Shown here piece by piece: positions 24,364-35,605 of a DNA stretch of 64,000 bases. The DNA is from Isoetes taiwanensis (lineage: Eukaryota > Streptophyta > Lycopodiopsida > Isoetales > Isoetaceae): contig JAJEKV010000141.1 of the NCBI GenBank assembly GCA_021234155.1, forward strand, positions 316,039-380,038, given 5' to 3'. The stretch's first letter is position 1; each line of letters opens with the position of its first letter. The notes under the pieces are model-generated. The model had not been told where the DNA came from. It saw nothing but the letters and a program-made list of their open reading frames with translations, and did no database searches. A program made the translations under genes and the position numbers.

Positions 24364-25670
24364 ACAAGGCCCCCAAAAAAAAATTGTTATTAGTTTTTTA
24401 TGTTAATTTTTGTGTTATACCAGTAGGATAAACTAATATTACTTTGTGGGTTAATATGTTGAATAAGTAGATGGAGTTAAATAGTGTGATTTGTATTTAA
24501 GATTTTTCAATGTGGTATATCAACATAATAAGTACCTATACTTTCCCATTACAGTTTGCTGGTATAGTTTACTACTATTGTTCTTTGTGGTGGTGAACTT
24601 TCTTGGTTTCTTGGTGTAGTTTACTACTATTGTTTTTTGTAGTGTTAAACTTTCCTGGTTTATTGCTACTGGACATGTGGTCCAAATAATAGTATAGGCT
24701 GTAAACCACTAGTGTCTTTAACTTTAAACAATTGGGCAACTCATTATAGTGTTCCAATCAACTCATTAATATCTTGTCACATGAACCATTGATGTTGCAT
24801 ACAATAAGGGCTTAAAGTTTCTTATTAAAACAAATAACACTTTATATTTCAAAATAGTGGTGGCTTTGTATCTTAAAGACATTTTGTGATGGAGGTAAGC
24901 CAATTATGTTTTGAATTATGGGTTCATAATACTCTAATAAGAAAACTAAGGATCTTCTATTTGTAAACCACCAGTGGTTGCATAGAATAAAAGCTTGGAG
25001 TTCTTTATAAAACAATTATCAGTCTATCCCTCAAGATAATGGTGGCTTTGCATCTTCAAAGTATTTTGTTCGGGAGGTAAGCCAATTGTATTTCGAAACA
25101 ACAATTGATATTAATTTAACAGGAAAACTAAGACATGTTCTATTTGTAAGCTGCCAGTGGATTTACCTTGAAGCACTTACCTCATAGTAGTTGCCATATG
25201 AAATCATCAATATCTTGTCATATGAGCAATCGTTGCTTTACGTAATAAAGCATCCAAGTTTATGACAAAAAATAATGTATGTTTTCCATCAAAATCGATA
25301 ATGGCTTACATCTTTAAAATATCTTGTGTTGGAAGCAAACCAAATGATGTTTTTTGTCATCTAAACGATATGAGTTTAGAGGGAGCACATTAAAATAACT
25401 TAGGTTTCCTTCTTTACCTCATATTGGTGTTCTCATAAAAGTAGTAGTAATTGTGTGTGGAACAAACAATAAATTGTTGAAAAACCTAAAGCCTATTCGT
25501 TTATAAACCATTGCCATTTTCATAGAAAAAGATCTATTGTTTAATACTTGTTAGTCCAAATAAATTGGCATATAAACCATTACATCTCAAAAGAAAAGAA
25601 TGTACAAAACAATACATGTTAGTCCAATCAAAATGACGTGTGTTTTTCACCATGGCCTACTATTGTCTGA

Positions 25671-25812
25671 TTTATAACCCGTTTATGTTTTGTGATTGAA
25701 CCACTATGCCATTTGTAGTGGTAAGTAATGCAAAACCGTACTAGTAACCCGTTTATGTTTTGTGATTGAACCACTATGCCATTTGTAGTGGTTTGTACTA
25801 GAAACTGAATGT
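25671..25812. repeat. 70-bp tandem duplication in the CACTA subterminal region
   Basis: Two copies of a 70-bp unit with ACCCGTTTATGTTTTGTG and AACCACTATGCC. They amplify the subterminal motif that is probably bound by transposase. Confidence 0.75.
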
Positions 25813-26205
25813 ATATTATGATGGTAAATCCTCATTGCTCTAAAAAGCATGCATGGTTTGCCAAAATTGTACCATGCTTGATTTTTTTTTAATACCACAT
25901 TCCAAAAAACAACCTAGTTTCCGTGATGAGCATAGTTGGTTTTTTTTTGAAAAACCTCATTCTAAACAGCATGTTATAAAACCTCATTCCAAAAAAAAAA
26001 TGTAGTTTCCGTGATGTGTACCATAGTTGGTTTTTTTGGAAACCCCATTCCAAACAGCATGTAATATCCATGATATAATATAATTAGTTCAGATTTAAAA
26101 ATTAGACATGTAAATGGAATGATAAAACAGAAATGCTTATATTTATCTTATTAAGCATTATAACAATAGTTGGAGATCCAAAATTGTTGCAAGGACATTG
26201 AAAAA

Positions 26206-28285
26206 CTAAATTTGCCTAATTGTGATAGTAGAACGGTCAAACTTCTGAGTCTTCCATCCCTCTTTGGATATCTGCACTAACTTATGCTTTACACATAATA
26301 CTGCAAAACGCTTGTAAAGTCCTGGCCCACTTAGCTTGGACATTTTTATAAAAGCATTCTTTTGCTTACCATTGAAGTCTTTGCAGAATGCTAGTATGTC
26401 TTTGCTACTAATACCGCTAACTTTAGCCTTGTCAAGCGCCACCATGCACACAATTTTATGCTTGGAATAAGGCATGCTTTCTAGCACACTTAAGAGTTTC
26501 TCATTGACTTCCACCTGTAATGCACATCACATACATGTCAGCTACATCATATTAAACGATTAATTCAATATCGACAAGCTGCAATTTTGCATAAAAGTGA
26601 AAAATTCCAATCGCCTGACTAAACTAGAAGCCTGGTTATTAAACTTGAAGCATGTTTGTTCTATTTTGCAACAAAAAAAACTCTAAATCAGATATGCGCA
26701 TGATGGTGCATGCACTAAAGAATAGGCTGAGCTTAAATGGCAATAAAGAAATTTTTAAACATGCATGCTAACATGTCAATGTCAAGACTAATTAAGCTCT
26801 ATTTGTTCAATACACTTTGTATGGCAGACAAGTTTGGGCCTCTAATCTTGGAGAAGATGAATGGAATCGATTCATGAGGGCCAAATATTAACAATGTGAA
26901 GAATGATCAGGAGCAAACCCTCAGTCCCCCATCACCCATCATGGTGTTGGCAGAATTTGCAGCCAAGGCTTGAAGCCAAGTCTTTGGCTGATACTACACA
27001 CGATGGCAGATAAAGGCTCCCTGATTTGGCATTCAGTTCATTCAAATATTGCCTAACTTAGGTAAAGATAGCTGGTTTCCTGCATATGCAAACATATGTG
27101 GCAGACAAGTGGACTGATTCAAGAGAATAATTATCCGCCAAATGACAATTCTACAAGGACAATTTCTTGAATATCTCCAGAGGTGGTTTCCTTCGATGTC
27201 TTGGATACATAAACTCTGAAATATATTGAGGCAGTCCGTCAAATATTGAAGTTGGCCAAGGCAAGGGCAATCTGTCAAGTATGCAACTTGTGGGAAGTGG
27301 AATCAAAACACTTTATCTTCTTGTGTTCAGCAGCATACTATGACATAAGAGGAAGATACCACATTATCTTCTTATGTTCAGCAACAAACAATGACATAAG
27401 AGGAAGGAGCTTCACATAAAAAAACAATTCCAGAGATGTTCTGCGACAGGCCTGCAGTGGTTATAATTTGATAAACTCTATTCACTGCTTAGTTAGGATG
27501 CTTTTATGCATGATTTGGAGCAAATAAGCACTTGCCTTGGCATGCTTAACTTCGCCTTACTGCATGTCCTAATGGGCAGCATAGGGCTGATTTAAAAAGC
27601 AACTCAAAAGTTGAGCTTGAAATGTTAAAAATACAGCATGGGAAAGTGTTAAAAGTGTAAAGCATTGCAACATGGTACTGATGGGGATATGTTAAAAATG
27701 TAAAGCATGGCAGCATGGTACAAATTTGAAAAGCAATTCAAAAGCAAAGATTCTAACACTGCTCAAAAGTGGCGCAGAAATTTACTTTGCATGCATGTCT
27801 AATCTACGACCAAATTAAAGCTTTCAGGTAAATTTAGGACTACCAATTTACCTCATTGTCGATTTCCATGACTTCCCTCTCTTCAAGACGTTTCTTCCTC
27901 TCCTTCGCAAGGGAAATTAAATTTTCAGCTTCGCCTTTGGAGATGCGTTCAAGGGCAGATTTTGGATAACGGAATTGCTACATGTGGTTGGTTTAGGAGA
28001 AACCATGTTGACTGTTGTAGCAGCAGTAGCAGCAGTACATTCCTTCTCTTTGATTTCATCTCTTAATCCCGCAATATCAACTGCTATACCTTTCCCAAAT
28101 CCTAAATCAAGCCAGTCAGTAGAGGCATATTTCAAAAATGTCATACCCAAAACCTCGTTTTCCACAATTAAATCTGTGATTTTCTCAGACGGAAGAGATG
28201 AGAACCGAGCACATATATATGCAGCAACATCCTTGGGCTGCCACCTTGAAACAATTGACATGGAAGGTATGCCGACATCCATAAT
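26206..28285 (-). pseudogene. captured gene fragment with SAM domain (two exons visible)
   Basis: Exon A (about 28285-27852) starts after a TTGTAG acceptor and encodes a sterile alpha motif-like domain: WQPKDVAAYICARF, ITDLIVENEVLGMTFLKYAS, WLDLGFGKGIAVDIAGLRDE. A frame change near 27970 then leads into a charged helix (SALERISKGEAENLISLAKE, KKRLEEREVMEIDNE) ending at a GTAAAT donor. Exon B (26514-26206) starts after TTACAG in the matching phase with VEVNEKLLSVLESMPYSK and continues to a stop. SAM domains mediate protein or RNA binding; the parent gene is not recognised. Retained intron and splice sites show capture of genomic DNA and not of a processed transcript. The frameshift and lack of a 5' end suggest no product. 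Confidence 0.65.
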
Positions 28286-28856
28286 CTACAAGGAAGAAAA
28301 CACCAATATAAAACCTGGAAAATGTTGAATTATAGACATAGTAAACATGAGTATGGTTGTGTCTTCACTGCTTTGATACTGACTATATGAACGTGATGAT
28401 GGCCATCCTACACTAGTCAATCAAAGTTAAGAAAATAATCGATTGCTTTTGTAAACTCTATGTTGAATCTTTAGCATCCGAACTAACATATATAGGAAAG
28501 ATAGAAAATCAGTAGAGTGTTTAAACTGACCAGTAATCTAAAACAAATGCCTTGTTTCAGTGCATCCCCATTTTTATACTTTCTACTATATTTGCCTTCT
28601 CCAAGACAAGAGATCATGGTTTAAGTAACAGAAAATTGGTCATTCATTGATATCCTTTAATGATGGCTTTCTGAAGCAATTAATGAGGACTGGAGCGCAA
28701 TTTAGTACTGAACTCAAAGAGCTTTTTGAACTCATTTTCACAACTCAATGTAAATTTTGGAAATGATGCCTTTGACACTCAATGAGCTGCTAAAGAATGC
28801 TTTTGACAACTTCGAAAATAAAAAGTGTAAAGACATAGGAGACATGCAAGTTGATG

Positions 28857-29260
28857 TTACTTCTGGTAATACATATAATCAAGGGTAGCTGCAAAGTTTT
28901 TGGCATAAGCCTGAGTAGCAAAAGCTTGGAGCAAGGCAGCCCACTGAACCCCTTGCATAATACCACAGTCCACAATATGCACTTTTGACGCTCCTCCAAC
29001 TGCCTCAAGAATGGCCTGATTAGCAGTTAAATGTGCAAACTTAATAAATGGACAGGCATCATTCCAGTTTCTGTAAGAAACCATCATGTCCTGCAAACTC
29101 TCATCTCTAGCAGATCCCTTATCTTCCAACTTCTCTGCAAGCCCATCTGCAAAATGAGCCACTATTCTCTGTGTTGGATCCCCAAGATGAGATGACCGTT
29201 CTCTGAGAATGTTCAGAGTAGTCCTTGCAGACTCAAGATCCAAGTTGCAGTACTCTCAGA
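28857..29260 (-). pseudogene. captured GRAS-domain fragment
   Basis: About 130 codons match the N-terminal half of a GRAS transcription-factor domain. LDLESARTTLNIL with SHLGDPTQRIVAHFADGLA is the first leucine-rich region, then PFIKFAHLTANQAILEA, then the VHIID-type motif VHIVDCGIMQGVQW with LLQAFATQ. In most family members the residue after VHIVD is Phe; here it is Cys. The frame loses similarity after the motif and stops at 28857. Upstream, a TGA lies just before the LDLES segment. The second leucine-rich region, PFYRE and SAW parts are missing. It is a fragment within the CACTA element. Confidence 0.8.
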
Positions 29261-30020
29261 TCATGTTCTGCCTGACTTATCATTCTTAAGTTATCATTAT
29301 ATTCCAAAAGTAGCCACTAATTTAATCACAAGACAGGTTCTGATTATCAAGATGAGGATTATTACTTGCCACTGAGAAACATGTGATCAGAATCAGATAA
29401 TTCAATCCTAGAGAAGAGGAAGCAGATGCAAAAGAGATTGGCTTTGTAGAGATTGGCTTTTTAGAGATTGGCTTTGTCTGTTATGCATTGCCAGTTCTCA
29501 AAACGAGAGGGGCAGATATAAGAAACGGTGACTCTGAAAGTGATACATTGGACTTCCTATCTGAATGCTTCTCTTCCAATTCAACAAAAAGAAAAGGGCA
29601 CAGACAATTGTGAAGTACCTCTAATCGAAATTCTCAATGTAAGCTTTCTTTGACGGCTTTGATCCCAAAACAACACCGACTGCCTAAACCCTCCTGCATG
29701 TAAAAATTCGAAATTGAATGGTGGACTCATCTGTAACGCCTGCAGCATCGGCCGTTTTTCCCACGACGTAAGCTCTCTGAATATTTCTGAAAAAAGAAAA
29801 AAAAACGACCTGTCCGGCTGGAAAACTTATACTATGCCTTGGCTTTATTTTTGCAACATAGAACATTTTTTTCTCCCAATGTTAGTGTCATGAAATTCCA
29901 ATCGTTAAGTTCATATTGTGAAGGACTTGAAAACCTGTTGTGTATATTGTAAAGGATTTGAAACTTTCTCTGGATATATGCACAAGACTAGGGGATCATC
30001 AGTACACGTTGTTGGCATTG
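29261..30020. other. CACTA interior, nothing recognised
   Basis: AT-rich sequence between the GRAS fragment and the repeats. It has three short direct copies of an AGAGATTGGCTTT motif near 29430-29475. No gene is seen. Confidence 0.4.
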
Positions 30021-30800
30021 ACAATGGCCCAACTATTTTCTTTGCACATGCTTGCAATGTTGCCATCTAAGGCTTCTTCATAATATATCCACACATGATT
30101 GTTATGAAGCGTTTGTCAATACATGGCATGCATTAGAATGTTATGCCAATATTGCTCTACTATAATGCTCATGGGCATGGTTTTTAGTTGTGGACATTTT
30201 GATTTTGCATTCTCAAGTGGTGTCACCCTAAAGGTCTATACTAATATGCGTGAAGGAGTGTTAGTTAACACACAACTTTAATCCTAACAAGACTAAATAA
30301 GCGTGTAAAGTGGCACCCCACAATATCTAATGCCTCTTTCTTCTTATCTTTCTAGAACTATCAAACCATAATGCAAGTTCAATCCTCGTAAACATTGATC
30401 TTCGGATTTGTTTTGTGCAACGGATTTACCATTGATCAATCCCCATAAACAACCCAATATGGCCCGGTCGCATGGGCAAAGAATGTCGAATTGCAATGTT
30501 ATCATCTAAGGGTCGTGCATAGCATATCCACACATGATTGTTATGAGGTATTTGTCAATCATGACATGCATTTGAATGTTATGCCAATAATTTAAGATGT
30601 TCATGGGCATGGTTTCCAGTTGTGGACATCTTGCAATTGAATTCACATTTTCAAGTAGTATCACCCATAATATCTATGCTAATAAGCATGAAGGAATGTT
30701 AGTTTGTGGGAATGCATGACTTTATTCCTCAAAAACCAAATAAAAGTGTAAAGTGGCACCTCACAATATCTAATGCCTCTTACTGACGATAAAATCATTC
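30020..30800. repeat. direct repeat pair of about 0.33 kb
   Basis: Two diverged copies, about 30050-30350 and 30500-30790, share CACACATGATTGTTATGA, GCATGCATT, ATGTTATGCCAAT and GTAAAGTGGCACC in order. They are non-coding. Confidence 0.7.
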
Positions 30801-30849
30801 TATTCTATTCTTATATTTCCAGATATCGAGCCACAAAAGAACCCTCCTT

Positions 30850-33013
30850 AGGCACTAGTTTCAAACTTGCCCCATTGCAATGACTCGTAACAAGATAGAC
30901 ATCGTGTGACTCGGCATGCAAGGAAGGCACGGAACAACGATTCGACTGTGCAACTACATCCAGAAGGCCAAAATTACCCCAAAACACATGTTTGAGGGGC
31001 AGACGGCCGATCAAACATCGGATTGCCAAGTACATGCCATGTCTAGTCTAGCACACTAGCCAGGGAGTGCATTGGGCGGAAGGTCGAATACTTTCCCATA
31101 TGAAGCCGAGTTTGGTTAAGATGGTCATAAATATTTGGTCCCTAAAGTAAAATGGATGCTTTGGACTCATGCGTCAAGTCAAAATTGCATTGCAAGCTCG
31201 CTAGAGAGGCTTAACTGTGGGAACACGCCATTTCCCCGTCGTGCCCCTACGTCGGAAAGGGGGAAATTTGGGGATTAGCACATCCGTGCGGTGGATGTCC
31301 ATTTTTTCTTTTTAGAGACGTGTCATGTGACATGAGCTACCATCTGAATGGTGGGATTAGGAGATGGAGTGGTTTTGGTGCCCTGATACGTAAACCCTAC
31401 TAAATCTGTAGGGTTTAGGTTTTGGCACCCTTTCTTGTCTTGGAAGTGGTCAAAAGCTTGCGTGCAGGGTTTTCTCGAGGGTCCGAAGAAAGAGTCCAAG
31501 AGGGAGAACAAAAAAACCCTTATTGGGCACCGGTTTCAAACTTGCCCCATTGCGATGGCTCGTAACAACATCGTGTCACTCGGCATGCAAGGAAGGCACG
31601 AGACAACGATTCGACTGTGCAGCTACATCCAAAAGGCCAAAGTTACCCCAAAACACGTGTTTGAGGGGCAGACGGCCGATCAAACATCGGATTGCCAAGT
31701 ACATGCTATGTCTAGTCTAGCACACTAGCCAGGGAGTGCATTGGGCGGAAGGGCGAATAGTTTCCCATATCAAGCCGAGTTTGGTTATAGATAGTCATAA
31801 ATATTTGGTCCCTAAAGTAAAATGGATGCTTTGGACTCATGCGTCAAGTCAAAATTGCATTGCAAGCTCGCTAAAGAGGCTTAACTGTGGGAACACGCCA
31901 TTTTCCCGTCGTGCCCCTACGTCGGAAAGGGGAAAATTTGGGGGTTAGCACACCCGTGCAGTTGATGTCCATTTTTTTTTTTAGAGACGTGTCATGTGAC
32001 ATGAGGTACCATTTGAACGGTGGGATTAGGAGATGGAGCTGTTTTGGTGCCCTGATACGTAAACCTTACTAAATCTGTAGGGTTTAGGTTTTGGCACCCT
32101 TTCATGTCTTGGAAGTGGTCAAAAGCTTGCGTGCAGGGGTTTCTCGAGGGTCCGAAGAAAGAGTCAGAGAGGGAGAACAAAAAAACCCTCCTTGGGCACC
32201 GGTTTCAAACTTGCCCCATTGCGATGGCTCGTAACAAGCTAGACATCGTGTGACTCGGCATGCAAGGAAGGCACTGAACAACAATTCGACTGTGCAGCTA
32301 CATCCAGAAGGCCAAAGTTACCCCAAAACACATGTTTGAGGGGCAGACGGCCGATCAAACATCGGATTGCCAAGTACATGCTATGTCTAGTCTAGCACAC
32401 TAGCCAGGGAGTGCATTGGGTGGAAGGTCGAATAGTTTTCCCATATCAAGCCGAGTTTGGTTATAGATGGTCATAAATATTTGGTCCCTAAAGTAAAATG
32501 GATGCTTTGGACTCATGCGTCAAATCAAAATTGCATTGCAAGCTCGCTAGAGAGGCTTAACTGTGGGAACACGCCATTTCCCCGTCGTGCCCCTACGTCG
32601 AAAAGGGGGAATTTTGGGGGTTAGCACAACCGTGCGGTGGATGTCCATTTTTTCTTTTTAGAGACGTGTCATGTGACATGAGCTACCATTTGAACGGTGG
32701 GATTAGGAGATGGAGTGGTTTTGGTGCCCTGATACGTAAACCCTACTAAATCTGTAGGGTTTAGGTTTTGGCACCCTTTCCTGTCTTGGAAGTGGTCAAA
32801 AGCTTGCGTGCAGGGTTTTCTCGAGGGTCCAAAGAAAGAGTCCGAGAGGGAGAACAAAAAAACCCTCCTTGGGCACCGGTTTCAAACTTGCCCCATTGCG
32901 ATGGCTCGTAACAAGCTAGACATCGTGTGACTCGGCATGCAAGGAAGGCACGGAACAACGATTCGACTGTGCAGATACATCCAGAAGGCCAAAGTTACCC
33001 CAAAACCCATGTT
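30850..33013. repeat. tandem array, unit about 670-677 bp, 3.2 copies
   Basis: Units start near 30850, 31525, 32194 and 32871, each at GGGCACCGGTTTCAAAC (or a variant), with high identity between units. The last copy is cut after about 140 bp and jumps to a piece of unit sequence (GAACGGTGGGATTAGG), which suggests an internal deletion. Each unit holds the same short minus-strand frame starting MFSL, but there is no evidence that it is translated. The unit is GC-richer than its surroundings. Its origin is not recognised. Confidence 0.9.
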
Positions 33014-33030
33014 TGAACGGTGGGATTAGG

Positions 33031-34083
33031 GCCATGTGCAGTCTAAATTTGGTTATAGATGGTTATTCGCCTTACTCAATATTTTTTTTGACGTATTCGG
33101 CTTACACAATATCCATGGAAATTCGCAAGTCTAATACCCCATTGGAATTGAACCCGTAATTGGAAGCCAATAAATGCACCAAAATTCATATCCAAAAATA
33201 TCGATGTGTGGTGCCACTTTACATGCACGTAAGAATGACATTCAAAATAAGTTTTGCCTAGTACAAAATCAAGAAATGGTGCTCGAATTAATCCAATGAT
33301 ATTCCTCTAAAACCAAAATAAATACCTTTGGAACCTATCATAGAACAGGGTAAGGCAAGGTGAGGCAGAACTAAGTTAAACTAAGCTAATATATAAGTCT
33401 TTATACAAATGTAATTGTTTCCTCTTACACGTTTACATGCCTTGGAACACCTAATTTAAGGCCATGTGCAGTCTAAATTTGGTTATAGATGGTTATTCGC
33501 CTTACTCAATATTTTTTTTGACGTATTCGGCTTACACAATATCCATGGAAATTCGCAAGTCTAATACCCCATTGGAATTGAACCCGTAATTGGAAGCCAA
33601 TAAATGCACCAAAATTCATATCCAAAAATATCGATGTGTGGTGCCACTTTACATGCACGTAAGAATGACATTCAAAATAAGTTTTGGCCTAGTACAAAAT
33701 CAAGAAATGGTGCTCGAATTAATTCAATGATATTCCTCTAAAACCAAAATAAATACCTTTGGAACATATCATAGAGCAGGGTAAGGCAAGGTGAGGCAGA
33801 GCTAAGTTAAATTAAGCTAATATATAAGTCTTTATACAAATGTAATTGTTTCCTCTTACACGTTTACATGCCTTGGAACACCTAATTTAAGGCCATGTGC
33901 AGTCTAAATTTGGTTATAGATGGTTATTCACCTTATACAATATTTTTTTGACGTATTCGGCTTACACAATATTCATGGAAATTCGCAAGTCTAATACCCC
34001 ATTGGAATTGAAGCCGTAATTGGAAGCCAATAAATGCACCAAAATGCATATCCAAAAATATCGATGTGTGGTGCCACTTTACA
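33031..34083. repeat. second tandem array, unit about 430 bp, 2.4 copies
   Basis: Units begin at 33031, 33461 and 33892 with GCCATGTGCAGTCTAAATTT and are nearly identical. The third stops matching near 34083. A short piece of the same unit (CGTAAGAATGACATTCAAAA) recurs near 34326. It directly follows the first array without spacer. Confidence 0.9.
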
Positions 34084-34620
34084 TGCTTGTCTAAGTTCAC
34101 GGAGATTAAAGTAGGCATGAATATCACAAAGAACAAGCACATGTCCCTATTGCGATGCCCCTACTTGTGCTAAGAAAGAACAAATATGGAAGGATCATTC
34201 AGAGGTAGAAGCCTTTTCTAATCCCAAAAGGTTGCATCTAATCGTAATGTGAAGTACAAATGTGGAAGGATCATATTCAGACAAACACATCTCCACATTT
34301 TGTAGAAGTCTGGCATTGCTTGGCACGTAAGAATGACATTCAAAATAAGTTTTGGCATGGATTGCACAAAGATACAAAAAATAAAAAACAAAAACATCTC
34401 AATTGAAAACATCACGTAACTTATACTTGTGAATGGCAGGATTCTAAACTATCAAAGGAAACCCTAAACCAATATTAAAAGGCGTCAAACTTGTCAATGC
34501 CAAGGGGACAAAGACAAATGGCAGGATTTGAAGCTACCGAAGGAAACAAAAGAAAAATACTACCGAACTACTACCAAAGGAAAAAAAAAAAAATATCGAA
34601 ACTAATGAAGGAAACAAAAA

Positions 34621-34629
34621 AAAAATACT

Positions 34630-34662
<33 letters not shown>
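34621..34662. repeat. poly-A tract
   Basis: A run of about 35 A residues following A-rich sequence. It could mark a retroposed tail or simple expansion. No retroposed gene body is recognised before it. Confidence 0.7.
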
Positions 34663-34668
<6 letters not shown>

Positions 34669-34811
34669 GCAACAGCCCCGGGTACAAATTGCAAGGTGCA
34701 AAAATGGAAATTAATTATAAAAGAGCATGGTTCAAAAGCAATAATTGAGGTTTTAGAGCAATTTAAGTGCTTAAATGTAGGTGTAATATCTCATATTGCA
34801 TTTTAAAGCAG

Positions 34812-34903
34812 TATGAGAAAGCACACAAGGTCTTTGAGCTTGTGAACTCTCTAGGGGACCTTGTATCTAAGGCTGGTCCACTGAATTTGCTTCCTGGTGG
34901 CAG
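34812..34903 (+). pseudogene. orphan captured exon
   Basis: A 92-bp open exon with AAAGCAG acceptor and GTAATG donor encodes a protein-like stretch: YEKAHKVFELVNSLGDLVSK then AGPLNLLPGG. The family is not recognised. It is on the opposite strand to the SAM and GRAS fragments, so it was probably captured separately. Confidence 0.4.
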
Positions 34904-34989
34904 GTAATGTGCTTCATTTTTTGCTCCAACTATTCTTCTCTTTTCTAAAGTATTGGATCAGGCTTGCAAATTTTGTTGACAAATGTATG

Positions 34990-35468
34990 GCTGTTATATG
35001 TCAAAGAATACCAACTTTTGAATGATCGAAGAAAAAACGATATTGTTATTATTCATGGTTCTTGAACATAGTAGACTTCTTCAAATTTTGCCAAAGAAAA
35101 AACGATATTGTTATTATTCATGGTTCTTGAACATAGTAGACTTCTTCAAATTTTGCCATTATTCATCTAGGGATTATAACAAACCACTACTATTTTTATT
35201 AAGCTAGCAATAGTTTTTATAAACCACTATAGTACACAAGTCTTGTAATAAAACCATCTCATTAACTATAACCAGTTTTAGCAAACTACTGTAACATTAG
35301 AACCAGCATTATTAACCATGTTCTAAACCACTATAAGTTTTGATAGACCACTATAGGATGTGGTTTTCTTCTATCAAATGAATTGCCGTATAAAAAACCA
35401 CACCTATCATGGTTTTTAGATGGTCTGTTATTGTTTTTATATGGTAGTTCATTTTTGGGGGCCTTGTG
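34990..35468. repeat. right subterminal region of the 11.1 kb CACTA
   Basis: Starts with a tandem duplication of about 62 bp (35030-35158, core AAAAAACGATATTGTTATTA). It continues with many AAACCACTA/TAGTGGTTT-like motifs to the terminus. About 380 bp resemble 16960-17344, defining a shared family end. Confidence 0.8.
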
Positions 35469-35600
35469 CATGGGAGACCGCTAGGGTAGACCTTGGTGTG
35501 GCATTTCTTGATATCACCATAAGAGGGTGGAATGGATTTCCCATATATATCTGAATCTTTTGGCCAGTTGGTTAGGCTAGGGTGGTTAATGAACATTACA
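35469..35600 (+). mobile_element. tandem TRIM, part 2 (rest of LTR3)
   Basis: Continues LTR3 after the CACTA insertion: CATGGGAGACCGCT at its start and GAACATTACA at its end, parallel to LTR1 and LTR2. It is followed by the target duplication AAGAA and then Copia pol. Confidence 0.9.
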
Positions 35601-35605
35601 AAGAA

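Larger units (their letters stand above)
24364..35468. mobile_element. 11.1 kb CACTA-type transposon carrying gene fragments and tandem arrays
   Basis: The ends are CACAAGGCCCCCAAAAA and its inverse TTTTTGGGGGCCTTGTG, flanked by the 3-bp target duplication CAT (24361-24363 and 35469-35471). Both subterminal regions are rich in variants of TAAACCACTA and its inverse TAGTGGTTT. Removing it restores a TRIM LTR base for base. Inside are minus-strand fragments of a SAM-domain gene and a GRAS gene, a plus-strand orphan exon, two large tandem arrays and a poly-A tract. No CACTA transposase (TNPD-like) is recognised, so it is probably a non-autonomous, gene-capturing CACTA. Later insertions within it cannot be excluded. 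Confidence 0.88.

Noticed and set aside
31323-32857. Short minus-strand frame starting MFSL repeated in each unit of the array
   Set aside because: Its repetition follows the DNA repeat; there are no splice sites or protein features to support translation.
30850-34083. CRISPR or centromeric satellite interpretation of the arrays
   Set aside because: Units are hundreds of bases long without unique spacers, few in number, and lie within transposon ends.
34621-34662. Poly-A tract as evidence for a retroposed gene
   Set aside because: No gene body or flanking target duplication could be found in front of it.
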